Part shown: piece by piece, positions 34,565-43,255 of the stretch
How the letters are laid out: each line of letters starts with the position of its first letter
Position numbering within the stretch: the first letter of the stretch is position 1
Assembly: GCF_000430645.1 (NCBI RefSeq)
Contig: NZ_KE387186.1
Span: forward strand, 1 to 64,000
Source: Aquimarina latercula DSM 2041
GTDB taxonomy: Bacteria; Bacteroidota; Bacteroidia; Flavobacteriales; Flavobacteriaceae
Reading direction: 5' to 3'
DNA: 64,000 nt
Notes under the pieces: generated by a model
The model's input: only the letters and a program-made list of their open reading frames with translations
Databases searched by the model: none
Told to the model about the DNA's origin: nothing
Position numbers and translations under genes: made by a program

Positions 34565-35785
34565 ATGATAAGTATTTTAAAGAATAATGAAAACTTAACT
34601 ACTTTCAAATTTTACACTTCTTTTTTAAAAGAAGTAGCACTTTACATAAAAGAAAATGATAACATTGATTTTGAATTTGTTGAACATGGCGATAATCTAG
34701 TTCATGAATCTAATTATAGTATAGACCCAATTACTATTCCATTATTATTAAGCTTGATTGAACAACTAAGTAAGTTTTACAAAAAACCAATAGAATTATC
34801 ATTATATAATAATCAGGCGACAAAAGACGTCTTAAAGTTTTTAATGAGTAGTGATTTCTTCAATATATCAGGCGATAACACAAATCCATATTTTCCATAC
34901 GGAAGAAATATATTACATTACGATAAAAGATTTTTGGGTGATTTCAACAAGAGAAATCCAAGACCAGAGCATAGAGTTAGGTGCTATTCATTAAATGACA
35001 ATAATCTATTTGAGAAACTTAAAGAATTCGAGAATGAGGATGAAAAAAGAGACTACCTTATTTCTGAATACACTTATATAGTTAGGGAACATTTTCAAGA
35101 ATTATTATTTGACAATATAAATACATCTTTAAAATCTGATTTTTATATTGAAATACTTTCTGAATTAATTACTAACGGTGTTTTGCACTCAAAATCAAAC
35201 ACTTTTGCATTGATGTTTGTTAATAAATTTTCTACTAAATTTTCAATTTCAGATAACGGTATTGGTTTTGAAGAATCTTTAAAAACCAAAGAAGAAAATT
35301 CTATTTACAAACCCTTAGAATTAAAAAATAAACTTGATGCTATTAAAATTTTACAAGTCAATGATAAAGTTTTAAATAATTTAAACTACATCATGGAAAC
35401 ATTATTTTTCTCTTCTTTAAAAGACAGAAGAGGTTTATTTGACTTAATGACTTCTGTTGTTTTAAACTCTAACGGATACTTCAGATTACATTCAAATAAT
35501 GCTCAAATTATTATCTCTAATAGAATGAGAGATGAGCTGAAAGAATTAAGTTCTCTCAGAAATACTTTGTTTGATTTGCACAAAAATATTGCAATAAACA
35601 AAATAGACGATGAAAGATATAATGGAGAAATGATTTCCATTAAAAATGATATTCTAGAGTTCTTTGTGAAATTTTATTATAACCTATGTAATAAGTATAA
35701 CAACGATTTCAAATATTCTTCTATTAGATTTTATAATGTAAGATTTAAAGGGGTTCACATTGAAGTAGAAATACCAACTGCTTAA
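34565..35785 (+). CDS. GHKL-type ATPase, first gene of a three-gene module
   Basis: 406 residues, cytoplasmic. Residues about 195-240 carry the GHKL ATP-binding hallmarks: N-box ELITNGVLHS (Glu200, Asn204) and G1 box SISDNGIGF (Asp230-Gly232-Gly234). The N-terminal 190 residues lack the phospho-accepting His domain of histidine kinases; residues 50-100 (IPLLLSLIEQL, KKPIELSLYNN) have an alternating alpha/beta layout that might be STAS-like. The stop is 2 bp before the next ATG. GHKL ATPases of the anti-sigma type (SpoIIAB) work with STAS partners, and the next gene contains such a domain. No known system was recognised. Confidence 0.7.
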   Translation: MISILKNNENLTTFKFYTSFLKEVALYIKENDNIDFEFVEHGDNLVHESNYSIDPITIPLLLSLIEQLSKFYKKPIELSLYNNQATKDVLKFLMSSDFFNISGDNTNPYFPYGRNILHYDKRFLGDFNKRNPRPEHRVRCYSLNDNNLFEKLKEFENEDEKRDYLISEYTYIVREHFQELLFDNINTSLKSDFYIEILSELITNGVLHSKSNTFALMFVNKFSTKFSISDNGIGFEESLKTKEENSIYKPLELKNKLDAIKILQVNDKVLNNLNYIMETLFFSSLKDRRGLFDLMTSVVLNSNGYFRLHSNNAQIIISNRMRDELKELSSLRNTLFDLHKNIAINKIDDERYNGEMISIKNDILEFFVKFYYNLCNKYNNDFKYSSIRFYNVRFKGVHIEVEIPTA

Positions 35786-35787
35786 TT

Positions 35788-36804
35788 ATGATAGTATCAC
35801 TAATAGAAACTCCGAATTACAGCTACATAAATCTACATGCTGAAGAAGTGATTTCATCTAATTATTTAAATGATGATAATCAAGGTATTTACATTTTAAG
35901 TTTACAATTTGAAACAGTAAACAGACTTTTTAACTTCTTAAAACAATCATCAGCTCAATCTAATAATTTAGTTCTTGATTTTAAAAACATTCAAAATGTC
36001 CAATCAAATATAATTGATAAAATAATTGAAATTAGAGACTTAGGATACAAATTAGTTTTAATGAATATATCAGAAAAGCTAATTAAACCTTTAGCATTAA
36101 ATACAATTGAAAATTCAAAGAACAAACTTACTGATGATGAGTACACCATATTTTATTTTTTCTCTGAACAAGAATCCGATTTATACCAAATAAATATAGA
36201 AAGTGGAAATATTTTTTACTATGAGTTTAAAAAACGATTAATAAAATATATTGATGAATATAATAAACCGCATGCATCTTCATTTGTTTACTTACATTCA
36301 TTTATAGATTTAAAAAAGTTCATCAGTTTTGAAACTCCATTTATTTATTACGCATTATATAGATTAGCAATAAAAATCAAAAAAAATTGGGAATCTAATC
36401 TCAAAGACGAGCCAATTCTAGTTGGTCAAAGTCTTACAAGTACGTTCATTGTTTCGGTGTTATCTAAACTATTGAAACTAGATATTCTTGTTTTCGATAA
36501 AATTGGTCCAATAAATAAGCTCTACAATAAACTTGAAAAACATAATTACGAAAACAAAAAATATATTGTTGTTTCTGATTTAGTTTGTTTAGGTACTGAA
36601 GTCAAAATAACTAAAAACTTAATAGAATTTTCTGGAGGTAAATATTTAGGAAATGTATCTCTAGCTAAAATTGAAACACTAACGAGGGAAGATTTAGATT
36701 TAGATTCGATAGATAGAACTATCTCAGTATTTTCTATTACAGATAAAAACAATGTTGAGTTAAATTATTACATATATACAAACTTAAAAAAGCTTAATGG
36801 ATAG
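35788..36804 (+). CDS. STAS-like plus phosphoribosyltransferase-like protein
   Basis: 338 residues. Residues about 35-105 fit a STAS-like fold (NNLVLDFKNIQNVQSNIIDKI, YKLVLMNISEKLIKPL). Residues about 180-335 fit a type I phosphoribosyltransferase: EPILVGQSLTSTFIVSVLSKLL, then the PRPP-loop-like KKYIVVSDLVCLGTEV (Ser263-Asp264...Gly269-Thr270). The first acidic residue of the usual DD pair is Ser. It is placed 2 bp after the GHKL gene and overlaps the next gene by 8 bp, so the three proteins should be made together in fixed ratio. I infer a signalling or nucleotide-metabolising complex. Confidence 0.65.
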   Translation: MIVSLIETPNYSYINLHAEEVISSNYLNDDNQGIYILSLQFETVNRLFNFLKQSSAQSNNLVLDFKNIQNVQSNIIDKIIEIRDLGYKLVLMNISEKLIKPLALNTIENSKNKLTDDEYTIFYFFSEQESDLYQINIESGNIFYYEFKKRLIKYIDEYNKPHASSFVYLHSFIDLKKFISFETPFIYYALYRLAIKIKKNWESNLKDEPILVGQSLTSTFIVSVLSKLLKLDILVFDKIGPINKLYNKLEKHNYENKKYIVVSDLVCLGTEVKITKNLIEFSGGKYLGNVSLAKIETLTREDLDLDSIDRTISVFSITDKNNVELNYYIYTNLKKLNG

Positions 36805-38632
36805 TATAATTCTACATATTTCCGATTTTCACGTATCTCTTGACAAAAAACTTAAAGAAGAACGTGTGAATTCAGATTCCTTTTTGAGAGCTTCCAAAGA
36901 GGGACTTTCTCTACAATATATTGATAAATTTATACAAAAGGTGAAACAAGAATTCAGTTCTAAAAACATATATTTATTAGTAACTGGAGATATTACAGAT
37001 TGTGGTGCTGAACTTGAATTTAATTATGCAAAAACATATTTAGAAAATATAATCACTGAACTGAAGATTAAAAAAGAATGTGTTCTTTTAATTCCGGGCG
37101 ATCATGATATTAACAGAAAGGATATTGAAAATTTAATATACTCCAAGGAAACTTATAACAAAGAAGAAGTAAACGTTGAGAAATTTAAGAACTTTTCAGC
37201 ATTCTATGAAGCAATCTTGGGTAAAAAATTCGATCCAAATAAAGTCATATTCGATACTTTGGAAATTGAAAACAGATTTTTGTTGCTAGGTGTAAACTCA
37301 TCTTATTATGTAGATATAGAAAATACAGAAGGCAAAATAGATGTAGAGAAATTTAAACTTGAGTTAAAAGAAACAACAAAAGATTCCGAATTAAAAAATG
37401 TGATTTGCTGTCATCATAACATTACTTCTCTTTACGAAAACAAAAACTCTGGCCAATGGAATACAGAAAATAGATTAGCATTTACTACAGCCTTGGAATC
37501 GAACAATATTAAATTTATTTTTTCAGGAAACGAACATACTAGTGGTTGTAAAAAAATAGCTGGAGATTCTATAACAATATCGGACTCAGGGACATTATCT
37601 TCTAAAAAGGATGATAGTGCTTTTAAAATATATGAATTGGAAAATAATGATGCTGATAATGTCATTTTAGTAAATCATATTTATGGGTTACAAAAAGTTG
37701 GTGGTAATGATGATCCATATTATTGGGATAAAAGAAGTAACACAGGAGCAAAACAACAAGAAAAGTTTGAAATATCTGTTGCTAAACCTCCTGTCTTAGA
37801 AGATGAAGTAATTGATTTAGTTGATTTGTCTCAAAAAGAAGAATCACCTTTAGAGAATTCAAAAAAACAAGAAATTGAAATTTCAAACTCAGATGTTGAT
37901 GTATATTATAATTCTGAATATACCGAGGTTTTATATGATAAAGTAAAAGAATTAAATCTATTTCATTCTGGTCACTTTCATTGGAGCGAAACTTCTAGAG
38001 CTCACAATTGGATTGACACCTCGAAACTTATTGAAAATAATGAAGATTTAAGTTTTACCAAAAACGCAATTATAGACGTAATAGAAAAAAAACAATTAGA
38101 AAAAAAAATTGACCTAATTATTGGTCTTGGATATGAAGGAAATATAATTTCTTCTAAGGCAACAATTAAATTTAATAAGCCTTATGCTTTTTTACCCTAT
38201 TCATATAGACACGATGAACATCACCATTATGAAAATGAGTTGAATTATGACAATTCTGCTAAAAAATTTAAAAATGTTTTAATAATCACTGATGTTGTAA
38301 ATGACGGTCGAACAATTAGAAAATTATTAAAGAAAAGAAAAACATTAAATACTTTTTTTGAAAATGTAAATAAAGTATATGTAATTTCTCTTTTCTATAC
38401 AGGTGAATCCAAATTAAATAATAATATATTAAATTTCGATTTTGTAAAAAACCTACCTAATTATGATTTTGACAATGACGAAGAAGTTAACAATATTGAA
38501 TTTTATACTGTTAAAAGTTTAAAAGTAGAAAAATGCCCTTATGGTGCTGATTTTAGGGAAACATGCTTAATTGTCAAAGATGGATTAGGATGCGTTAATT
38601 TATTTTATGATGAATCAAAATATTTAGAATAA
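36797..38632 (+). CDS. Calcineurin-like phosphoesterase fused to phosphoribosyltransferase-like domain
   Basis: 611 residues. N-terminal metallophosphoesterase (1-300): Asp10-x-His12 (ISDFHVS), Gly64-Asp65 (VTGDITD), Gly101-Asp-His103 (PGDHD, where GNH is usual), His206 (CCHHN) and Gly244-Asn-Glu-His247 (where GHxH is usual). Two canonical metal-ligand positions therefore differ. A charged linker (about 320-375) follows. The C-terminal domain (380-611) has IIGLGYEGNIISSKATIKF and the PRPP-loop-like NVLIITDVVNDGRTI (Asp499, Gly504, Thr506). It overlaps the preceding gene by 8 bp. The domain pairing suggests making or breaking a nucleotide; an effector role is inferred. Confidence 0.7.
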   Translation: MDSIILHISDFHVSLDKKLKEERVNSDSFLRASKEGLSLQYIDKFIQKVKQEFSSKNIYLLVTGDITDCGAELEFNYAKTYLENIITELKIKKECVLLIPGDHDINRKDIENLIYSKETYNKEEVNVEKFKNFSAFYEAILGKKFDPNKVIFDTLEIENRFLLLGVNSSYYVDIENTEGKIDVEKFKLELKETTKDSELKNVICCHHNITSLYENKNSGQWNTENRLAFTTALESNNIKFIFSGNEHTSGCKKIAGDSITISDSGTLSSKKDDSAFKIYELENNDADNVILVNHIYGLQKVGGNDDPYYWDKRSNTGAKQQEKFEISVAKPPVLEDEVIDLVDLSQKEESPLENSKKQEIEISNSDVDVYYNSEYTEVLYDKVKELNLFHSGHFHWSETSRAHNWIDTSKLIENNEDLSFTKNAIIDVIEKKQLEKKIDLIIGLGYEGNIISSKATIKFNKPYAFLPYSYRHDEHHHYENELNYDNSAKKFKNVLIITDVVNDGRTIRKLLKKRKTLNTFFENVNKVYVISLFYTGESKLNNNILNFDFVKNLPNYDFDNDEEVNNIEFYTVKSLKVEKCPYGADFRETCLIVKDGLGCVNLFYDESKYLE

Positions 38633-38646
38633 GCCTATACCCAAAA

Positions 38647-38827
38647 CTATATATATAGCTGGTCAGTCGCTCAACCAAAAGAAAAGGCATGTTTAGAAAC
38701 TCGCCAAATTTTTAAATTTGACATTTTCCAAGAAAAAGACAAATAATAAAATTAAAAAACCTTTTTTGTGCTTAAACAGGAAAAGAATTTAAGTAAAGTG
38801 GGATGGGAGAGGTCTGTAACGTTAAGT
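38647..38827 (+). repeat. Cassette-spacer repeat, copy C
   Basis: It begins 14 bases after the stop of the three-gene operon: CTATATATATAGC (38647-38659), CAACCAAAA, CCAAATTTTTAAATTTG, a long A-rich stretch and AACGTTAAGT (38818-38827). The distance from the first block to AACGTTARGT is 171 bases, against 177 in copy B, so the two spacers are clearly related. Confidence 0.5.
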
Positions 38828-39189
38828 AAATGTCTTGAAGACCTTTAAATAATAGTTTATAATTTTACTTTAATCTTTCCTAAAGGTCAACAGCGAAATA
38901 AAAATACTTAATCAAAAATTAAAAGAGTGTAAATATTTTACCTATATCAGCTAAATAAAGAGGGATAAAATAAGTAAAGAAAAAGATAAAATACATTTAA
39001 AATATTTGGGGAAATATTAGTTTATTAATTTTTAATATTAATAGTCAAAAATGTTTTTAAACATAAGTATATTAGGGTGAATTTGATAATCAGTGTACTG
39101 ATTTTTTTAAAAAGTTATTGCTGTTTTTTAGACTGTTTTGGTTTAATTAAATCTTGAAATAAATAACCAACTAAAATTAATGATTGTAA
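38828..39189. other. AT-rich intergenic region, no gene seen
   Basis: This 362-base stretch after spacer copy C and before the small gene at 39190 is very AT-rich and contains stops in all frames at short intervals. I see no hairpin with a T-tract, no tRNA and no direct repeat of note. Confidence 0.4.
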
Positions 39190-39399
39190 ATGAACGAAAT
39201 TAAATATTCCCTTGAGTTTTCTCAGGAATTATCAGCTGTTATCAATGATTTTGTAATTAATTTTAAAGAATTACACGTACATACAGAAATAGTTGATAGA
39301 AATGAGGCTAAAAAAATCCGTCTTACCTTTTTTACTGATCCAGAAATGAAAGAGTATTTTATATATAAGCTCAATCGTGAAATAAAACTATCGAAATGA
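39190..39399 (+). CDS. Small hypothetical protein, 69 residues
   Basis: It is acidic at the N-terminus and basic at the C-terminus, with no signal peptide or membrane helix. The order is helix-strand-strand-helix (LEFSQELSAVINDFVINF, VHTEIVDR, KKIRLTFFTD, MKEYFIYKLNREIKL), which could be a compact alpha/beta domain. It is monocistronic and lies between the accessory island and ssrA. I do not recognise a family, and the coding call rests on length and plausible composition. Confidence 0.45.
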   Translation: MNEIKYSLEFSQELSAVINDFVINFKELHVHTEIVDRNEAKKIRLTFFTDPEMKEYFIYKLNREIKLSK

Positions 39400-39451
39400 T
39401 TATCGAACACTAAGTAAATGTTTGTTGCTAATTCCCTTTTTCATTCCCTTT

Positions 39452-39486
39452 AAAAAATAAACCCCTGATAATCAAGGGTTTATTTT
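39452..39486 (-). terminator. ssrA terminator
   Basis: An 11-bp stem (39454-39464 with 39476-39486) lies just beyond the tmRNA 3' end, with a run of U on the minus strand (A-run 39452-39457). The arms are AAAATAAACCC and GGGTTTATTTT. Confidence 0.85.
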
Positions 39487-39494
39487 ATTAAGTG

Positions 39495-39889
39495 TGGAGT
39501 CGGAGGGATTCGAACCCTCGTCCAAACAAGTAATACAATAGCTTTCTACACGCTTAGTTTTTGTTTAGATTTTCGTGGGATTGCCGGCCAAAAACCGCCA
39601 ACGCACCCCTTATTCTCAATTGATTTCGAAACTATATCAAGATCCTATAGTTTCTAGGTTTATTTTTACGATACTCAAAACCAAACGCCATAAACCAAGG
39701 CTTCTGAAGAGTATCCTGCTTGTCTACCTAGTAGACCGAGGCACTATCCTACTATAATTCGGATTATGCAGCTAGGGCGTAGTTATTCTCGCCGTTTAAA
39801 AAAGGTGAAATATGATATTTACGAGCTGTATCTCAGCGCTCGACGTGCTTACCACTCTATTAATCTCGCTGTCAAAACCAGTCGACCCC
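39495..39889 (-). ncRNA. ssrA: Transfer-messenger RNA (tmRNA)
   Basis: On the minus strand the 5' end GGGGTCGACTGGTTTTGACAG starts at 39889. The 3' end is GAGGGTTCGAATCCCTC plus CGACTCC and discriminator A at 39495. The acceptor stem pairs GGGGUCG with CGACUCC (one G-U); CCA is not encoded. The tag reading frame (plus 39764-39793) starts at GGC and encodes GENNYALAA followed by TAA, giving the proteolysis tag (A)GENNYALAA. About 395 nt, normal for the phylum. It acts with SmpB to rescue stalled ribosomes. Ends are estimated from pairing. Confidence 0.95.
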
Positions 39890-40031
39890 GATATTTATGT
39901 AATTGGTATTCATTTAAAGTTAATTTGACATAAATTACCCTAGTTAGAATACCAAAATGGTTGGCAAAGATAATCATATTTGTCATATCTTAGCCGCGCT
40001 TTTAAATAAACAAAATACATACCAAACCTAT

Positions 40032-41240
40032 ATGACTACATTCGGAATAATTAAAGAGCGTAAAAACCCGCCAGATCGTCGGGTAGTCTTTTCTCCAAAG
40101 GGACTTAGTGACACCATGTCTAAATTTCCTGAGGCATCTTTTATGGTAGAAAGCTCTGATATTAGAATTTTTGATGATGCTGCGTATAGAAATGTAGGTG
40201 TAGAAATAACTAATGACATATCTGATTGCGAGGTGCTATTAGGTGTAAAAGAAGTTCCGATTGAAGCATTAATTCCGAATAAAAAATACTTTTTCTTTTC
40301 ACATACGATAAAAAAGCAACCTTATAATAGAAAATTGCTAAAAGCGATTTTAGATAAGAATATAGAATTATATGATCATGAGGTTATTGTAAATCAAAAA
40401 GGGTGGAGACTAATAGGTTTTGGAAGATATGCAGGTATTGTAGGTGCGTATAATGGTTTTAGAGCGTTTGGACTAAAAAACGAAAGTTTTACGCTTCCGA
40501 AAGCAGAAACTTTACCAGATCAAAAAGCTCTAGAAGCAGAGTTGTCCAAAATTAATCTACCAAATATCAAAATTGTTCTTACAGGAAATGGTAAAGTAGG
40601 GAGTGGAGCTAAAGAGATTTTAGACGCAATGCGAATCAAAGAAGTTTCTGTAGATGAATATCTAAATACAGAATTTGATGAAGCTGTATATACCCAGATT
40701 GATGTATTGGATTATAACAAACGAAAAGACGGTCAGTTATTAGATAAAAAGGATTTTTATGATAATCCAGAGGAGTATGATAGCGACTTTATGAGATTTG
40801 CCAAAGTAAGTGATGTGTATATGGCAGGTCATTTTTTTGGTGATGGCGCACCTTATATTTATACTAGAGAGGATGCAAAATCCAAAGATTTTAAAATTAA
40901 GGTCGTTGCTGATATTTCTTGTGATATCGATGGACCCGTCGCTACAACGATAAGATCATCTACCATAGCAGATCCGATTTATGGATATCATCCTAATAGA
41001 GAAGAAGAAGTAGATTTTAAAGATCCAAAAGCTATTGTGGTAATGGCAGTGGATAATTTACCTTGCGAGTTGCCAAAAGATGCGAGTGAAGGTTTTGGAA
41101 CGATGTTTATGGAGCACGTAATACCTGCTTTTTTTAATAATGATATTGATGGAGTATTAGAAAGAGCGAGAATGACCCAATCTGGTAAGCTTACTGATCG
41201 GTATAGTTACTTACAGGATTATGTTGATGGAAAAGAATAG
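40032..41240 (+). CDS. Saccharopine/alanine dehydrogenase-like NAD(P) oxidoreductase
   Basis: About 402 residues from ATG at 40032 (MTTFGIIKERKNPPDRRVVF), which matches the usual start of the family. An in-frame ATG at 39957 would add 25 atypical residues. The N-terminal AlaDh/PNT-like domain (GIIKERKNPPDRRVVFSP) is followed by a Rossmann segment IKIVLTGNGKVGSGAKEIL (the GxGxxG nucleotide loop) and DISCDIDGPVATTIRSSTI. These are features of bacterial relatives of lysine-forming saccharopine dehydrogenase (Lys1-like). It lies 26 bp before pyrF and may share its transcript. The reaction is not certain. Confidence 0.8.
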   Translation: MTTFGIIKERKNPPDRRVVFSPKGLSDTMSKFPEASFMVESSDIRIFDDAAYRNVGVEITNDISDCEVLLGVKEVPIEALIPNKKYFFFSHTIKKQPYNRKLLKAILDKNIELYDHEVIVNQKGWRLIGFGRYAGIVGAYNGFRAFGLKNESFTLPKAETLPDQKALEAELSKINLPNIKIVLTGNGKVGSGAKEILDAMRIKEVSVDEYLNTEFDEAVYTQIDVLDYNKRKDGQLLDKKDFYDNPEEYDSDFMRFAKVSDVYMAGHFFGDGAPYIYTREDAKSKDFKIKVVADISCDIDGPVATTIRSSTIADPIYGYHPNREEEVDFKDPKAIVVMAVDNLPCELPKDASEGFGTMFMEHVIPAFFNNDIDGVLERARMTQSGKLTDRYSYLQDYVDGKE

Positions 41241-41266
41241 TTTATATAACGCAAATTATACGAAGA

Positions 41267-42088
41267 ATGACGACTAAGCAACTTGTTGATCAAATTTGGA
41301 AAAAGAAATCCTTTCTATGTGTAGGTCTAGATGTGGATCTAAACAAAGTACCGAAACATATACTAGAGACAGAAGATCCTATTTTCGAATTCAATAAAAA
41401 AATCATTGATGCTACACATCATTTAGCAGTTGCATATAAGCCGAACATAGCGTTTTATGAGGCCTATGGCTTAAAAGGTTGGCAGTCTTTAGAAAAAACT
41501 ATCCAATATTTAAACACGAATCATCCTGAGGTGTTTACAATAGCGGATGCTAAAAGAGGTGATATTGGTAATACAAGTTCTATGTATGCCAAAGCGTTTT
41601 TTGAAGATTTAGAGTTTGATTCTATAACCGTAGCTCCTTATATGGGTAAGGATTCTATAGAACCTTTTTTAGCTTTTGAAGACAAACATACGATTATGCT
41701 TGCGCTGACTTCTAACCAAGGAGCTTTTGATTTTCAGACTAAAATGGTTGATGGGACAGAATTGTATAAGCAAGTATTAGAGACTTCTAAAGGCTGGAAA
41801 AATGCAGATAACTTGATGTATGTGGTTGGAGCTACAAAAGCAGAATACCTGGCGGATATAAGAAAGATTATTCCTGATAGTTTTTTATTAGTTCCTGGAG
41901 TTGGAGCGCAAGGTGGAAATCTACAAGATGTATGTAAATATGGTATAAATGATCAGATTGGTCTATTAATTAATTCATCTAGAGGAATCATCTATGCTTC
42001 TGATGGATTGGATTTTGATACCGTTGCTGGCGAAAAAGCAAAAGAGCTTCAGTTACAAATGGAAGAAATATTAGATGCAAGAAAATAA
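41267..42088 (+). CDS. pyrF: Orotidine 5'-phosphate decarboxylase
   Basis: 273 residues, the long type 2 form typical of Bacteroidota. It makes UMP from OMP. The catalytic array is DAKRGDIGNTS (Asp94, Lys96, Asp99). Other conserved parts are CVGLDVDL, KPNIAFYEAYG, TVAPYMGKDSIEPFL and LLVPGVGAQGG at the phosphate site. It follows the dehydrogenase gene by 26 bp and ends at a strong hairpin terminator. Other pyr genes are not in the window. Confidence 0.96.
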   Translation: MTTKQLVDQIWKKKSFLCVGLDVDLNKVPKHILETEDPIFEFNKKIIDATHHLAVAYKPNIAFYEAYGLKGWQSLEKTIQYLNTNHPEVFTIADAKRGDIGNTSSMYAKAFFEDLEFDSITVAPYMGKDSIEPFLAFEDKHTIMLALTSNQGAFDFQTKMVDGTELYKQVLETSKGWKNADNLMYVVGATKAEYLADIRKIIPDSFLLVPGVGAQGGNLQDVCKYGINDQIGLLINSSRGIIYASDGLDFDTVAGEKAKELQLQMEEILDARK

Positions 42089-42118
42089 CAAAAGGAGATT
42101 ACTTGTAATCTCCTTTTG
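42089..42118. terminator. Bidirectional hairpin terminator
   Basis: A 13-bp perfect stem (42089-42101 with 42106-42118) around CTTG, with AAAA and TTTT at the ends. It serves pyrF and the converging 38-residue gene. Confidence 0.88.
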
Positions 42119-42140
42119 CTGTAGTTTTTAAAATTAAAAA

Positions 42141-42257
42141 CTAGCGTCTATTGGCTTTAAATACTTGTTTTGCATATCCTATAAGTCCATACGTGATGAA
42201 AATTACAAAAAACGCTAAACAAGCATAGATAATAATGTTAAGTAATATTGAATTCAT
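42141..42257 (-). CDS. 38-residue single-span membrane protein
   Basis: ATG at 42257 to TAG at 42141. Residues about 3-27 form one transmembrane helix (ILLNIIIYACLAFFVIFITYG), followed by a short basic tail (YAKQVFKANRR), giving a positive-inside orientation. It is isolated, with a terminator immediately downstream, and the upstream region GGGGCTATG gives a weak purine-rich site. The clean helix-plus-basic-tail layout and the dedicated terminator support a real gene. Function unknown; small anchors of this kind often modulate membrane complexes. Confidence 0.6.
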   Translation of the reverse strand: MNSILLNIIIYACLAFFVIFITYGLIGYAKQVFKANRR

Positions 42258-42385
42258 AGCCCCAAAATTTTAAATTAATATTTCTTCTTATAAGATACGG
42301 TTTTTTTAGAGAATATTAGCTTTAAATATTTAATTTTTAGATAGTTGTGTTTTTTTTTAGTATTGTAGCTAGTCTCAATTAAAGT

Positions 42386-43174
42386 ATGATTTATATAGAT
42401 CAATTAGATAGAAAAATTACCTTAGTTTCTACTCCTGTAAGAATAATATCATTGGTGCCTTCTCAGACAGAGCTTTTGGTTGATTTAGGTTTGTCTGATT
42501 TTATTGTTGGAGTTACTAAGTTCTGTGTGCATCCAGATACAATAAGAAAGGAAAAGGTTGTCGTCGGAGGAACAAAAAGTATACACTTACAAAGAATCAA
42601 AGAATTGAATCCGGATATCATTTTATGTAATAAAGAAGAAAATACCAAAGAGATTGTCGAAACATTGGAACAAAATTATTCTGTACATGTTTCAGACATT
42701 GCTACCATAGCAGAGTCACTGGAGTTAATCAGTCAATATGGCGAAATTTTTGACAGAAGGAATAATGCAAAAAAGCTTACAGATAAAATTAAACTAGAAG
42801 CAAAAGAGTTTTCTGAATTTATACAAAACAAACCAAAAAAGAAGGTTGCCTATTTTATTTGGAGAAAACCTTGGATGGTGGCCGGAAAAGGAACATTTAT
42901 TCATCATTTATTGGAGATAAATGGTTTTATAAATGTATTCGGTAATCAAGAACGATATCCTAATATTCCAGAAGAAGATCTAGCCGCCTTATCTAATCTT
43001 GATTTTATCTTGTTGTCATCAGAGCCTTTTCCTTTTTCTGAAGAACACCAGGAAGAAATGACTAAATTAGTGCATGAAGTTAAAACACTTTTGGTAGATG
43101 GGGAATATTTTTCTTGGTATGGGTCTCGATTGGCTAAAGCATTTACTTATTTTAGATCACTTCATGAAAACTAA
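42386..43174 (+). CDS. Helical-backbone metal receptor (BtuF-like) without signal peptide
   Basis: 262 residues. It has the periplasmic-binding type III (BtuF/FecB-like) pattern: PVRIISLVPSQTELLVDLGL, VVVGGTKSIHLQRIKELNPDIILCNKEEN, and WMVAGKGTFIHHLLEINGFINVF. No signal peptide or lipobox is present, so unlike classical transport receptors it should be cytoplasmic. No ABC permease or ATPase gene is nearby. Binding of a corrinoid or metal chelate is suggested by the family only. Monocistronic. Confidence 0.8.
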   Translation: MIYIDQLDRKITLVSTPVRIISLVPSQTELLVDLGLSDFIVGVTKFCVHPDTIRKEKVVVGGTKSIHLQRIKELNPDIILCNKEENTKEIVETLEQNYSVHVSDIATIAESLELISQYGEIFDRRNNAKKLTDKIKLEAKEFSEFIQNKPKKKVAYFIWRKPWMVAGKGTFIHHLLEINGFINVFGNQERYPNIPEEDLAALSNLDFILLSSEPFPFSEEHQEEMTKLVHEVKTLLVDGEYFSWYGSRLAKAFTYFRSLHEN

Positions 43175-43255
43175 TACATTGAACAATACATTAAATACTG
43201 TTAATCCTTCTTATACTGTATAAGAAGTAGTTATCTTTACGTCATCAATCAGTCT

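Noticed and set aside
39575..39757. 60-codon plus-strand ORF
   Set aside because: It lies wholly inside the tmRNA gene on the opposite strand; the RNA structure and tag explain the sequence.
39957..40031. Upstream ATG giving the dehydrogenase 25 extra residues
   Set aside because: The family normally begins at FGIIKERKNPPDRR; the extension is unlike it and probably holds the promoter region.
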